Assembly: GCF_030269925.1 (NCBI RefSeq)
Contig: NC_085131.1
Span: 10,401,501 to 10,465,500, forward strand
Length of the DNA: 64,000 nt
From: Bombyx mori
Lineage: Eukaryota > Arthropoda > Insecta > Lepidoptera > Bombycidae
Reading direction: 5' to 3'
Positions 1 to 10,571 of the stretch are shown here, one piece after another. The position numbers and the translations under genes were made by a program. Position 1 is the first letter of the stretch; each line of letters starts with the position of its first letter. Below the pieces are notes generated by a model, which saw only the letters and a list, made by a program, of their open reading frames with translations, had not been told where the DNA came from and did not search any database.

Positions 1-381
1 GCGTAACGGAATAAATTAAGATGGCGCGTAACCGAAAAACGTTACACACGTTTTTTCTTCCCTACGTCGATAAGGAAGTTTCACTTCAAAAAAATTTTGA
101 AAAAATAGAAATTCAACTAAAAAATAAAAATAAATAATAGTTTAAAAAAACTAACAAAATACTCTTTTATAGAAAGTCCAACTAAAAAATAGAAAATAAA
201 TTTTAATAAATTAGAATTAAAAATAGAGTAAGAAAAAATGATTTTATTGTAAAAAAAAAACGTGAGGTGCTTTTCAGGATATTATCAAAATAACCCTTCT
301 ACTCATATCTGTTCATAAATTATATATAACTACTGATACCATGTATTTATATTTATGGTATGGTACCATATTTATCGTTAG
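1..381. other. AT-rich sequence, nothing recognised
   Basis: AT-rich sequence with A-runs and no supported reading frame or recognisable repeat. Confidence 0.5.
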
Positions 382-547
382 ATAGGTGGTAGAGTTCACG
401 GCTCATCTGGCGTTAAGTGGTAATCAGAGCCCATAGGCATCAATAACGTGCCGCCACCCATCTTAAGACATGAGTTCTGACGTCTAAGGTTTTACAGTAC
501 AACGGCTGCCCCGTCCCTCAAACCGAAACGCATTACTGCTTCACGGC
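382..547 (-). repeat. Bm1-type SINE, 3' half
   Basis: This matches the body of the tRNA-derived SINE seen about 20 times in the window, including the blocks that read 'cattactgcttcacgg' and 'caacggctgcccc' on the plus strand. The tRNA-like head is missing, and the copy is diverged. Confidence 0.75.
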
Positions 548-1054
548 TTTATAGAATTATATTGTGTTTTGAAGCTATTAATAACCTCTTAAAAAAACTG
601 ACAGTTGAGCTGTACACAAAGTTGATAATATATAAATAAGCCAAGGTATGTATCTGTTTGGATTAAGCCAATGATGAAGTCATTTGAAAACCAACATAAT
701 TATTAAATCAAATCTTATAGTATTTAAAGAATCACCTTCGTTAATATTTTTTTTAAATCAGATAGTCAACATGTCTTTCGATCAAGAAAAATTAAAAACA
801 ATAAGTTAAGAATTTTTTTAATTATATTTAAGTTTCAAGTCAATCGGCTAAACGCTTTGATCACGAACATAATATGTATAAAAAGTAAAAAAAAAGCACA
901 TAGAAATATTATTTACGTACATATTATATCATACTTCAATTAAACAGTAAACTTTATAAGGTCTAAACCCTATTGAACGAATATCTTCAATGAGTACTAA
1001 AACTATTCAAAACTGCTGAGAATCAATTCGAACCTAATGATTTTTATGAATTTA
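548..1054. other. AT-rich spacer, nothing recognised
   Basis: AT-rich sequence with no supported gene and no repeat that I recognise. Confidence 0.5.
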
Positions 1055-1335
1055 CTAGTTGACCCGGCAGACTCCGTAGTGCCTTAATCGATAACTAAAA
1101 GACCTAAAGTTTTGTATAAAACAAACTAAAAACCAAACAAAAGAAATTCATTACATCAAAGGAAAAACAAAATTGTTATTTTTTATTTAATTTCGAGCAT
1201 TTTCATATTTATCTAACTTTTAAACCTTCCCTGGACTTCCACGAATAATTCAAGACCAAAATGAGCCGAATCGGTCCAGCCGTTCTCGAGTTTTAGCGAG
1301 ACTAACGAACAGCAATTAATTTTTATATATAGAGA
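1055..1335 (-). mobile_element. Helitron-like non-autonomous element, family H1
   Basis: On the minus strand the element starts with TC followed by a TCTATATATA tract, and ends with GTCAACTAG followed by host T. This fits the Helitron rule of 5'-TC, 3'-CTAG and insertion between A and T. The interior (the blocks 'ctcgagaacggctgg' and 'gacttccac') is shared with copies at 2.67, 19.99 and 24.24 kb. No coding capacity is present. Confidence 0.65.
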
Positions 1336-1591
1336 TTTTTAAATTTGAGTCGCATCTGGACCGACTAAGTTGATTCTTATTTTTATATCATAAATTTTTT
1401 CTATTATGTGATCCCGGTTTTAGGTTATTAGGAAAAGATTTATTGAGGATTTCTGACCAACATTATCAAAAACATTCTACCGACTCCTTTCGAATTAATA
1501 GAGCAATATCTTCAAAAGAAATACTCTCTCGACTTTTACAGAAGGAATTAATTACTTCATTTTACATTAAAATAAAAGTGTTTTTTTTGCT

Positions 1592-1974
1592 TAGATGGGG
1601 GGACCAGCTCACGGCCACCTGGTGTTGAGTGGTTACCGGAGCTCATAGACATCTACAACGTAAATGCCGCCACCTACCTTGAGAAATGAGTTCTAAGGTC
1701 TCACTTGTAACAGTACAACGGCTGCCCCGCCCTTCAAACCGAAACGCATTACTGCTTCACGGCAGAAATAGGCGGGGTCGTGGTACCTACCCGTGCACAC
1801 TCAGTAATTACCACCACCAGTAATTACGCAAATTATAATTTTTCGGGTTTGATTTTTAGTACACGATGTTATTCCGTGGAAGTTAATCGTGAACATTTGC
1901 GGGATTCGAACACCGTTGCATCGCTCGATACGAATGCACAGGACGTCTTATCCCCTGGGCCACGACGACTTCGA
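1592..1974 (-). repeat. Bm1-type SINE, near full length with internal deletion
   Basis: The copy runs from the 3' end (gggtggacgagctc-like) on the left to the tRNA-like head (rc of 'aagtcgtcgtggcc') at about 1970. A segment between the body and the B-box region is deleted: 'gaacatttg' joins directly to 'cgggattcgaac'. Confidence 0.85.
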
Positions 1975-2179
1975 TTTCTCTTCCAGGCAACCGCTTTCAC
2001 TCTGTCACATACTGTAGAGACAGAGATTTTGCAGATTTAGTTTCTTCTTCTTCAAAAGCTTATGCGTATGTTTTAGTTCGGAACTTGTATGCGTATACCT
2101 ATACAATACTAGCAGCTCGCTCCGGCTCCGCTCGGGTCTTTAACAAAAATTTCAACGATATTTGACGCTGTTTTATTGT

Positions 2180-2460
2180 TTTTAAATAATAGAACACTTA
2201 TTGCGGCATAACTACAATAACTAGACATATACTTTCGGTACACTTTTTGTAAATAATAATGTGTTCTACAAAGTCGTAGTACATTATTTTATTCTATCAT
2301 CAATAGTTTTCGCAGGGCACGCGATGTAAAGAATATTTTAGGTAATTTTTTACACCTTGGGTTACATTATTGGAGGTATTGGTAAGGATCCCTAATTTTT
2401 TCAATAAGGATTATAGCCTATGTCACTCGGGAATAGTGTAACTTCCAAGCAGTGAAAGAA
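2180..2460 (-). repeat. Dispersed repeat family R
   Basis: The reverse complement aligns along its length with 42055-42370 (shared blocks 'cctaaaatattcttta', 'aactattgatgatagaat' and 'actacgactttgtag'). The family also carries the block 'gaaagaatttttcaaatcgg'. It looks like a LINE or Helitron non-coding tail, but its class is not established. Confidence 0.6.
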
Positions 2461-2479
2461 TTTTTCAAATCGGTTCAGT

Positions 2480-2656
2480 ATCAGCCGTTATCTCAACACT
2501 CACTCCTTTCTCTCTCATATCGTCATTCACACACTCCATCCATGTCTTCTTCGATCGACCTTTTCCCCTCTACCTTGCACTACCATTTCCATATATCTCC
2601 TGGTCACATCCATCTCCTCAGTACGCATCATATGTCCATACCACGCTTACACAAGG
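2480..2656 (-). pseudogene. LINE ORF C-terminal fragment, decayed
   Basis: The minus strand reads, in broken frames, a peptide like KKTWMECVN...MREKGVSVE. This is typical of the extreme C-terminus of RTE/CR1-like LINE ORFs. A sister copy lies on the plus strand at 12310-12580. Frames are interrupted. Confidence 0.5.
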
Positions 2657-2668
2657 GGGTAAATATAA

Positions 2669-2973
2669 TCTATCTTTATATATAAAAATAGATTGCTGTT
2701 CGTTAGTCTCACTAAAACTCGAGAACGGCTGGACCAATTTGGTTAATTTTGGTCTTGAATCATTTGTGGAAGTCCAGAGAAGGTTTAAAAGGTAGATAAA
2801 TATGAAAATGATCGGAATTAAATATTTATATTAATATAAAAATAACAATTTTGTTTTTTCTTTGATGTGTCGGTCGGACGGATTTCTTCTGTTTGTTTTA
2901 AGTTGATTTTATATAAAAGTTTAGGTCTTTTATTTATCGATTGAGGCACTACGAAGTTTGCCGGGTCAGCTAG
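2669..2973 (+). mobile_element. Helitron-like non-autonomous element, family H1
   Basis: It starts A|TC-TATCTTTATATATA and ends CCGGGTCAG-CTAG|T. The interior matches the other H1 copies. No open frame is supported. Confidence 0.7.
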
Positions 2974-3085
2974 TATACAATACATAATCTGATCTTGAAA
3001 ATGTCGTTAGTGAAATTCAGGAATCTGTCAAATATCTTGTGTTCTATGATGGCTGCCGCCATAAGTTTCTCGATTTTTCTGCAAT

Positions 3086-3233
3086 CGCGATTCCGATCAG
3101 GTGGTAGATTTAGCGAAGCACTGCTCTTGCTAGGGATAGTGCTCGCTCAGGTTGAACCCGTGAGCTCACCTACTCGTCTCAGCGTAGCGTGAATAGTCCC
3201 TAAGACTAGCAAGGCTTAGGTAGGAAAATAAAA
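3086..3233 (+). repeat. LINE 3' tail, 5'-truncated (BMC1/L1Bm-like)
   Basis: It carries the family signature 'gtggtagattt-gcgaagcactgctcttgctaggg', then 'gtgagctcacctact', and ends 'ggtaggaaaataaaa'. No ORF sequence remains. Confidence 0.8.
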
Positions 3234-3576
3234 CTTCTTCCGTTTCTTTTGACGTCGTTTAAATAGTCCATTGGACATGTAAAGGGATAGTATCCATATG
3301 GTCTAATATTATGTAGCAAAGGCTGAAATCGTTACCGAAATGCTGGAACAATACTTTAGTGTTAGATGAAATGAAATGAAATAAGCCTTCAGTAAAATGG
3401 TGGGAATTTACTGAGAGTTCAATTGACTTTTTGGAAGAACCTGCAAAGCCAGAGTGCTATATGGAATTGTTAAAGATGATCCCTCCATCTACTTTTTATC
3501 ATCACACCTCCAGCCACCGGAGCAGAGTTCGTCAGAGACATGTCCTTCTTCAAACGAGGCTTACGGAGACTGCTCT

Positions 3577-3955
3577 GTAGTAGGCAGCGACTTGGTTATG
3601 CCCTGACATAGCTCCATGCCTCCAATGAACACTACGCTAACTCCAAATTCGTAGATTTACAGGAGGAGCGTTTAAACGAAAAAAGTTGATAAAATCTGTA
3701 TTATTGCAGATATATTTATGGTTTTTTTTTGTGTAACTAGCTGATTTACTCTTGCTTCGAACCCCATCAATATTGATTAATTGTAATACTTTTAACATAG
3801 TGAAGCGATTTGCGTGGAAAAACAAAATTTCAAAATTTTGAGTTAGAGTAGTGTTCATTGGAGGCATCGAGCTGACATCCGTGAGCGCGGGTAACCAATT
3901 AATCATCAGTTAGACCGTTTGCTCGTTCGTCTACCTACAAAGACAATAAAAAACC
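3577..3955 (+). repeat. Dispersed retroposon 3' end, family C, split by a short element
   Basis: The two halves (3577-3615 and 3868-3955) together resemble the family C consensus, which starts 'ggtaggcagcggcttgg' and ends 'tgcctacaagggcaataaaa'. Five or more clearer copies occur in the window, at 32.2, 39.6, 40.3, 40.5 and 49.7 kb. The copy is interrupted by the terminal-inverted-repeat element at 3616-3867. Confidence 0.6.
3616..3867. mobile_element. 252-bp MITE with about 33-bp terminal inverted repeats
   Basis: The left end starts ATGCCTCCAATGAACACTAC. The right end is its reverse complement, and the match continues for about 33 bp with two or three mismatches (3616-3648 against 3835-3867). 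The interior is AT-rich and non-coding. The flanking family C sequence resumes on both sides. No unambiguous target duplication is visible, so the superfamily is unassigned. Confidence 0.7.
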
Positions 3956-4189
3956 AAAAAGGCTCCTTCAATGATTTTGTCATATTTTATACAGCTTGAT
4001 ACCTTATGTACCTGCAAAAAAGCTGCCTATTTTCACTTTCGAACAAATCGAGGTTTTAACGACGTTAATTCTTATTTTTATTTCATCTATACATATGAAT
4101 AAAATTGGAGTGTCTGTTTGTAATATTGAAATAACTGATTTTTACTACATGCATATGAATACATACGGTACATACACCAAAATAGCATT

Positions 4190-4437
4190 TTTTTACAATT
4201 TTTGTCTGTCTGTCAGTTTGTTCCGGCTAATCTCTGGAACGGCTGGACCGATTTTGACGGAACTTTCACTGATATGTATAGCTGATGATATAAGGAGTAA
4301 CTTTCTTAGACTTTTTTAAACTAGCTTCGCCCCGCGGCTTCACCCGCGGTACGACAATAACCGCGGGTAATATCGCGGGACTCGGCTATCAATAATAAAA
4401 TTTAATGTTTCCGAAGCGAAGCGAGGGCGGATCGCTA
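4190..4437 (+). repeat. Composite of Helitron-like / retroposon tails
   Basis: It has a 'ctctggaacggctggaccga' motif, then a 'ctagcttcgccccgcgg' block with the inverted motif ccgcgggt/acccgcgg. It ends with the H2 Helitron-like 3' tail (ttccgaagcgaagcgaggg...cgctag|t) at 4388-4437. The pieces are truncated. Confidence 0.5.
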
Positions 4438-5032
4438 GTTAATAAATAAAATTAGTTGTCAATCGTTGAGAAAGCAAATTTTTTATTCACTTAACAATAA
4501 CTTTCATTCTATTTAATGAATACATCCAATATGACGAACAATCGTTGACAGCCGAATCATTATGAGAATCGATTGAGGCTCATCAACGTCATAAATCGAT
4601 CATCAACCTGTTGTTTCGAAGGCGATTCTGGAACTAATCTGTAACGATTCAAAAATAACAAATGTTAATCTACATTGGTCTTTATTTGGTCGCTATTACA
4701 GTTCACGCAGCGCTTAAGTTTTTTTAACTTATAAAACCGTTGGAAGCAAAAAACGTGTAATTGTTTTTTTTTGTTTTTTTTGTTTTGTTTTTCAATTCAC
4801 AAGTCATTCACAACCTGTCGCAGTTCTGGGTTTTCAATAAAAAACTTAATACTTCATAAAAAGTAATTTGTAAAGAAACTCGAATCGTCAGTATAATGCG
4901 TGCGTTTTTAGTACGCGTTTTTTTAATCTACGACTCAACAGTCGACGATCTGAACATCTGACATCAATTATTTACCATAGACACTAAAATGACAATGCCA
5001 CTACATATCATCTTGGACATAATAGGTATAGC
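4438..5032. other. Spacer, nothing recognised
   Basis: AT-rich sequence with T-runs near 4760. No supported gene or repeat. Confidence 0.5.
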
Positions 5033-5251
5033 CACACTTTGAGCTTCTCGCCGGATCTCAGTGGGCCGCGATTCCGATACGGCAGTAGATACATTCGCGT
5101 AGGGACTTTTTGAGCTATTCAGTCTTCTTCGGAGTAGCTTGGACGGCTGTCAGCAAATCCCACCCCTCCTGGGTGAACACGTGGACGATCATTTATCCTG
5201 GCGAACCTTGAAAACCCAACCAACAGTTATCCTTCCATTCCAAAAAAAAAA
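5033..5251 (+). repeat. LINE 3' tail, divergent subfamily
   Basis: It begins 'gagcttctcgccggatct', uses the variant 'gtagatacattcgcg', and ends with an A-run at about 5242-5251. The same subfamily, with ORF sequence attached, is at 41171-41590. Confidence 0.65.
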
Positions 5252-5487
5252 CTAGCAGCATAAGTTCGAAGTCTCAAATTTTTGTGTTTAACCGTTGTTA
5301 AGCTTTTTCAAACGGAACTTACCTGCGGCAGAAATACTCCTGGATATCACCAACGCCAGGGTGTGTCTACCGAATCACTGCGTACAGCTCAGGTACGATT
5401 TAAACTTAGTTTGAAGCAGCATAATATACAGCGCCCAGGAAAAACAGTGCATTTAGAGCTTGACGGTACGCGACGAAAAATATTTTT

Positions 5488-5743
5488 TTTTTTTTTTTTT
5501 TTTATTGATTAGATCGGTGGACGAGATCACAGCCCACCTGGTGTTAAGTGGTTACTGGAGCCCATAGACATCTAGAACGTAGACGTGCCACCCACCTTGA
5601 GATACAAGTTCTAAAGTCTCAGTATAGTTACAACGGCGGCCCCACCCTTCAAACCGAAACGCATTACTGCTTCACGGCAGAAATAGGCAGGGCGGTGGTA
5701 CCTATCCGCGCGGGCTCACAAGTGGTCCTACCACCAGTAAGAA
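5488..5743 (-). repeat. Bm1-type SINE lacking the tRNA head
   Basis: A long T-run (SINE A-tail on the minus strand) is followed by the Bm1 body up to 'ccaccagtaa'. The copy ends there, so it is 5'-truncated in the SINE orientation. Confidence 0.85.
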
Positions 5744-5837
5744 AGCCCCGAAAGTTATTACTGTATTCATTTTTTATTGTTAATTTTCGAACGAAGCATT
5801 GGCATTGGCCACATCTTGAATGATCTCACAAGGAGCG

Positions 5838-6028
5838 ATTTTTTTTCCTACCTATGCTGATAGCCTTGGGAGGCTATTTCAGCTTCGCCCTAACGTTTGT
5901 AGGTGAGCTCGCGGGGCTCAACCGGAGAGTTGCTAACACTGACCCTAGCAAGAGCAGTGCTTCGCAGAATCTACCTCCGGATCGGAAACGCGACCCACTG
6001 AGAAGATCCAGCGAGAAACTCAGTGGAC
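5838..6028 (-). repeat. LINE 3' tail, 5'-truncated
   Basis: T-run, then 'cctacctatgctgatagcc', through 'ctaccaccggatcgg'-like sequence, to 'gagaaactcagtgg'. Same family as 29992-30194. Confidence 0.85.
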
Positions 6029-6336
6029 AAAGGAGCGAATACACCTAAGAATCAATTAGCAGACCTCAACTCAACCGAAACAAGATATTGTTCGTTGACC
6101 AATTAAGTTGTAACCGGCCGATAACACAACTTAAGAGCAATCTCGTTCATTGTTAAGATAGTTTTAATATGATTGTGATTGATTGTATTTGTGTAGTAGT
6201 AAATTGTATTATTGTTCTAATTTTGCCTTTATAATTGCGAATTCGATAACATTATAAGTTCACATTATCAAAACTACTTTTACACTTTTCGGTCACTGGT
6301 CACGGATAAATGGACTGTATTTGAAACGTCGATAAT
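6029..6336. other. Spacer, nothing recognised
   Basis: AT-rich; no feature supported. Confidence 0.45.
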
Positions 6337-6602
6337 AAAATAAATAAATAAATATTTACTAACAATCACGCCACGTTAACTGGTCCCGTGATAAGTTCGT
6401 AAAGAACTTGTGTTACAGGTACCAGATAACGGATATAAATGTAAGATTTTTATTATACACATACATATATTTAATATACATCCATAACCCTGGAAAAGAC
6501 ATTTATATTTATCATACAAATATCTTCCCTTGGCGGGATTCGAACCCGCGACCCCTTTGTGTAGTGACCATGTCACTTACCACTACACCAGACGGCCGTT
6601 AA
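6337..6602 (-). repeat. tRNA-derived SINE, second family with (ATTT)n tail
   Basis: On the minus strand it starts at about 6600 with a tRNA-like head. The head has an A-box-like 'tggtgtagtggtaagtgac' and a B-box 'gcgggttcgaatcccgc'. A non-tRNA body of about 180 bp follows, then a tail of TTTA units. The expected acceptor-stem ends do not pair ('ggccgtc' against 'ccaaggg'), so this is a SINE and not a working tRNA gene. It differs from Bm1 in head, body and tail. Confidence 0.75.
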
Positions 6603-6710
6603 ATGTAATGACAATTAAAAAAACGAGAGATTGAGACGTAAAATTAGTATTAACGCTATTACACCTTTCCACACCGGAAGGCATGATTAGTTTTTTTATA
6701 TGTATATTTT

Positions 6711-7060
6711 TATAGATGGGTGGACGAGCTCACGGCCAGTCTGGTGTTAAATGGTTTTCGGAGCCCATAGACATTTACAACGTAAATGCCGCCATCCACC
6801 TTGACACATAAGTTGTAAGGTCTCATCTTTAACAATACAACGGCTGCCCCGCCCTTCAAACCGAAACGCATTACTTCTTCACCGCAGAAATATGTAGGGT
6901 GGTGGTACCTACCCGTGCGGACTCACAAGACGTCCTACCATCAGTAATTACGTAAGTTATAAGTTTTCGGGTTTGATTTTTATTACACGATGTTATTCCT
7001 TCACCGTGGAAGTCAATCGTGAACATTTGTTAAGTACGTATTCCATTGGAAATGAATATA
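6711..7060 (-). repeat. Bm1-type SINE lacking the tRNA head
   Basis: The Bm1 body runs from 'gatgggtggacgagctcacgg' to 'gaacatttgttaagtacgta'. The head is absent. Confidence 0.85.
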
Positions 7061-7600
7061 CTAGGTAGTATATTGATAATATACTAGGTGTAATACTAGG
7101 TAGAAAGGAAGTGGAAGAGTGTGCCCCATGGTAGCAATACAATAATTAAGGATATTTTAAATGTCTTTAAACAGAATTGCCTTGAGTCTTGAGTTTAAAA
7201 AGCATGACGGCGCGTGCACGATCAATTTTAATAATTGTATTCAAAAATAAGTCTTCCCCTGTCGTTTTAAGTAGCAAAATCCTTTAATTTTAAGCATCCA
7301 TAAAGCTCGTTGGCTGTTCAAAGAATTTTAGGCTTTATGTAGTCGAGTTTAGATTGTTTTGTTTATTATCGTTTTGTTATCGTCGACGAATCTACAGTAA
7401 TCGGAGACATCCGTTCATGTGGCGGGCACACGTCTTGTGTCTTATGATATGCATGCGTGAATATGCGTTTGACCAGGTGCCCTTTTTAACTTAATGCTGT
7501 TTTTTTTAATAACGGTTGAATGTTCTCTTTAGGGAGACAGTTTTATTCCGATTTCCTTCGGTTTTTTCCCTACCGATTAGCAATTAATGAGCAGACTTTT
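7061..7600. other. Spacer, nothing recognised
   Basis: Mixed unique sequence with a small duplicated 'atactaggt' motif at about 7060-7110. No gene supported. Confidence 0.45.
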
Positions 7601-7717
7601 GATTTTATCAAGGTCAATTTTTTATTTGTATAATTAATGTAAATAAAAAAAAACAAGTATTTTAATGATTCTTTATTGGTCACGTGTTTTATTGCATGGG
7701 TTCCACTGCACTCTTTA

Positions 7718-7915
7718 ATAAAGTACTTTGTGATAGACGACATTTTTCGTTTTATTATCAGGTGCAAGAGCAAATAACGCAGATGGTCTTCCGATCCATG
7801 AACATGCCACATATAATTGACCATGGAAAAAACATAGATTTTCTAGATGCAGACCACAAATTTTTAAGGATTGGCCTTGTGATTTGTTTATGGTCATGGC
7901 GAATGCAAGACGGAT
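7718..7915 (-). pseudogene. Helitron Rep/helicase C-terminus, relic
   Basis: The minus strand encodes ...LAFAMTINKSQGQSL...YVACSWIGRPSALFALAP..., ending KVLY and stop. This matches the C-terminal helicase motifs of the Helitron (Pif1-like) transposase: motif V-like TINKSQGQ and motif VI-like VACSRVG. In motif VI the usual arginine is tryptophan here (ACSWIG). The rest of the transposase is missing; sequence upstream of about 7915 switches to a non-coding repeat. The relic cannot work on its own. It shows that autonomous Helitrons existed in this genome, consistent with the H1/H2 elements. Confidence 0.7.
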
Positions 7916-8104
7916 AAAATATTCTATGTCCTTCTCCTGGTTATAAGGTACCTCCCCACCAATTTGCAGCCAAATCAGTTCAGCCGTTCTTGAGTTATAA
8001 GTAGGGTAACTAACACGACTTTCTTTTATATACATATATAGAAGAAGATATACTGTCATCGGTCCTTAATGCGTGTTTAAGCTTTCACAGTTAATCGGAG
8101 CTCT

Positions 8105-8361
8105 TAAGTCCACGACCGAATCATCGTTCTCGTCGAACCCGTCGTGGCTTGCGACGAAAGGCTCGGCGAGTAAATTAACCCACAGACACAGCCCACTGAG
8201 TTTCTCGCCGGATCTTCTCAGTGGGTCGCGATTCCGATTCGGTGGTAGATTCCACGAAGCACTGCTCTTGCCAGGGCTAGTGTTAGCAAATTATCTCGGG
8301 TTGAGCCTGTGAGCTCACCTACTTACTCGTCTGGGCGTACCTGAGAATAGGTACGAAAAAA
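8105..8361 (+). repeat. LINE 3' end with decayed ORF C-terminus
   Basis: It contains the tail end of the LINE ORF ('cgttctcgtcgaacccgtcg...ttgcgacgaa...', frame broken), then the 3'UTR signature 'cccactgagtttctcgccgg', ending 'ggtacgaaaaaaat'. Confidence 0.8.
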
Positions 8362-9272
8362 ATATCTAAACTATATTACAAGTATGTTATTTTTTTCCTT
8401 GGCTGTCTCCGTCTCGGTAGGATGATTGTTTTATGAATTTTTAAGACGTAACGTACGCCATAGGGTGCGTACAATGGATCGGGGTCATAAACATTTGGGT
8501 GGATTTTAACAGCGAATTTCAACGAAATTCAACAATCATTCGTGGGCGGTATAAAATTATTTTATTTTTATTTATTTATTACACTTCATGTAAAATTTAC
8601 ATTGGCGGACTTAATGCCTAAAGCATTCTCTACCAGTCAACCAAAGGTAGTGCAGAGTGAATAGTGGTAGGTGCAATGAAATATATATTAATTTACAAAC
8701 ACATACACACAAAAAAAGAAGTATATACATACATATATACACAATCACATATACATATATACATATAATAGTTTATACGGTATTAAAAGGAATATATTAA
8801 TAATTAAAAATTATATATACGTCATTTAAGTGAATCACCTTTTTGACCATCTACCAGTCGCTTTGAGGGGCTATTCTAGCTTCAGCATGTTTGGTTGGCG
8901 AGCGAACGGATCCAAGCCTTAAAGAATCTGCCTCAAAAAATTTAATAACACTTAAATATAATTTAATGCACTGTCTTTTACATTTATTATACAATTTTTT
9001 TTTAATACATTTATATGCTATTTACAATTTTACAAAACATTATATTAACCATTTATTAAATTTACATGACATCTTAGTTGCTTTCATTTACATATAAAGT
9101 TGTATATTATATTTATATACTGTTCTACTCAAAACCCCCTTAAGATATATTATTTTACCTCTCATTGTAATAATTATATTCAAATATTTAAATACCTATG
9201 CATCTTATTAAATTTCGAATTAGTCAATAGCGTCGAAATTTAATAAAAGTATCTATTAGCTTCTATAAAAAA
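8362..9272. other. AT-rich region with small repeat relics
   Basis: It holds a (TTTA)n-flanked retroposon 3' end at about 8568-8680, a (TA/CA)-rich low-complexity tract at about 8695-8770, and a faint LINE tail relic at about 8850-8945. No gene supported. Confidence 0.45.
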
Positions 9273-9340
9273 CAGCTCTAGCAAGAGAAGTGCCGAATCT
9301 ACCACCGGATCGGAATTGTGAATTTCTGAAGAAATTTATT
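9273..9340 (-). repeat. LINE 3' tail fragment
   Basis: Short match including 'ctagcaagag' and 'aatctaccaccggatcgga'. Confidence 0.6.
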
Positions 9341-9976
9341 TATTTATTAAGTTGCACTAACAAAGTGATCATCAACACAAAACGTCGGCAAATTGACAAA
9401 AGTTAATGGCAGATGTCACCTCAATTATAGGTGCAATCGACAGTGCATTAACAACAAAATAAAAAAAATATATAACTAAGATTTGATTACATTTGATTGA
9501 TTGCTTAAGATTAATTTATATTTAATTGGGAAATGATCCCCGACAGAGTGTTCATGTAAGTTGTGAGACATTTAGAAAAAAACATATATGTATTTTATTT
9601 AAAATTAGTTGACAGAGACCGCGCTACCGTGAACATTATTGTAGTCCCAAAGGATTCTGTTTAAGGGAGAGTAAGCACCTAAATTCGAACGAGCAGGTTT
9701 TCTTATAAACGGTTTATATTTCTTCGTTCTTGGTAAGTACTTAAGGAAGAAACTTAATCGGTTGTCTATGAGAACGTATCGCCTTTAGATATCATTAAGA
9801 AAGCGATAGGATTGAGGAAATATGTAGTTCATATGTACGGATCCTCACGGATGGATCTGGACTGCCCAATAATGCAACACTGGACACGTGTGCCTGTTGA
9901 GCACTCTGGATCCAAACCAGCCTTTAGGTTAAGGTTGTTTAGATGTTAATTTTGAGTTTTTGTTTTATTATTATTA
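9341..9976. other. Spacer, nothing recognised
   Basis: AT-rich, starting with a TTTA-rich segment. No supported gene. Confidence 0.45.
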
Positions 9977-10204
9977 CTAGCGACCCGCCCTCGCTTCGCT
10001 TCGGAAACTGTAATTTATTATTGATTTCTCCACTATTTAATTGATGTTATTATACATATAAACCTTCCTCTTCAATCACTCTATCTATTAAAAAAAACCG
10101 CATCGAAATCCGTTGCGTAGTTTTAAAGATTTAAGCATACATAGGGACAGACAGATACATATATAGGGACAGAGAAAGCGCCTTTGTTTTATACTATGTA
10201 GTGA
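9977..10204 (-). mobile_element. Helitron-like non-autonomous element, family H2, 228 bp
   Basis: On the minus strand it starts A|TCACTACATAGTATAAAAC and ends GGGCGGGTCG-CTAG|T. It has the Helitron termini and the A|T insertion site. A second, interrupted copy is at 62460-63960, and a 3' fragment is at 4388-4437. Confidence 0.75.
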
Positions 10205-10270
10205 TTATTATTATTTGATTTTTTGTTTTTATTATTATTATTATTATTGCTTTTTTTAGACCGAGATTGT

Positions 10271-10571
10271 AGTTATTATTTTTATTTAATTTTAATATAA
10301 ATGAAATGTTAATGTGTAATATGGATGCAAAATCTGAAGTAAATTAAATAAATAAATATCTCTAGGTAGGTAGCGGCATTTACGTTGTAGATCTCTATAG
10401 GCTCCAGTAGATACTTGACACCAGGTGGGTTGTGAGCTCGTCTGTACGTGTAAGTAATCATTGTAAATCCTCTTCATAAATTGTCCTCGCGTTTCAATGT
10501 CAGCGGTGACCTTGCAGATTCTGCGTCGGACGTTCAATACAGCTTCTTGTTTGAGCTCCTTGATTACTGCC
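10271..10571 (-). CDS. Candidate terminal exon, unidentified protein, SINE-derived C-terminus
   Basis: On the minus strand a good acceptor (pyrimidine-rich, ending 'ttattttcgtag' at about 10572) opens a frame beginning AVIKELKQEAVLNVRRRIC and continuing KVTADIETRG...FMKRIYNDYLHVQ. An in-frame TAG sits directly upstream of the acceptor, so the frame depends on splicing. After LHVQ the frame runs on into a Bm1 fragment (10362-10441, antisense), giving QTSSQPTWCQ..., and stops near 10292. An AATAAA lies just beyond on the minus strand (about 10278-10283). The composition is charged and helix-prone, unlike the transposons nearby. I do not recognise the protein. It could be the last exon of a real gene on the minus strand or part of a pseudogene. 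Upstream exons were not found. Confidence 0.5.
10362..10441 (+). repeat. Bm1-type SINE 3' fragment
   Basis: It contains 'catttacgttgtaga', 'ggctccagta' and 'caccaggtgggttgtgagctcgtc', the 3' end of Bm1. It lies within the minus-strand candidate exon and supplies its C-terminal codons. Confidence 0.75.

Noticed and set aside
6530..6602. A tRNA gene on the minus strand
   Set aside because: A- and B-boxes are present, but the acceptor-stem ends do not pair and a SINE body with an (ATTT)n tail follows.
8695..8770. A possible CRISPR-like or tandem array
   Set aside because: It is simple TA/CA-rich low-complexity sequence without regular spacers.
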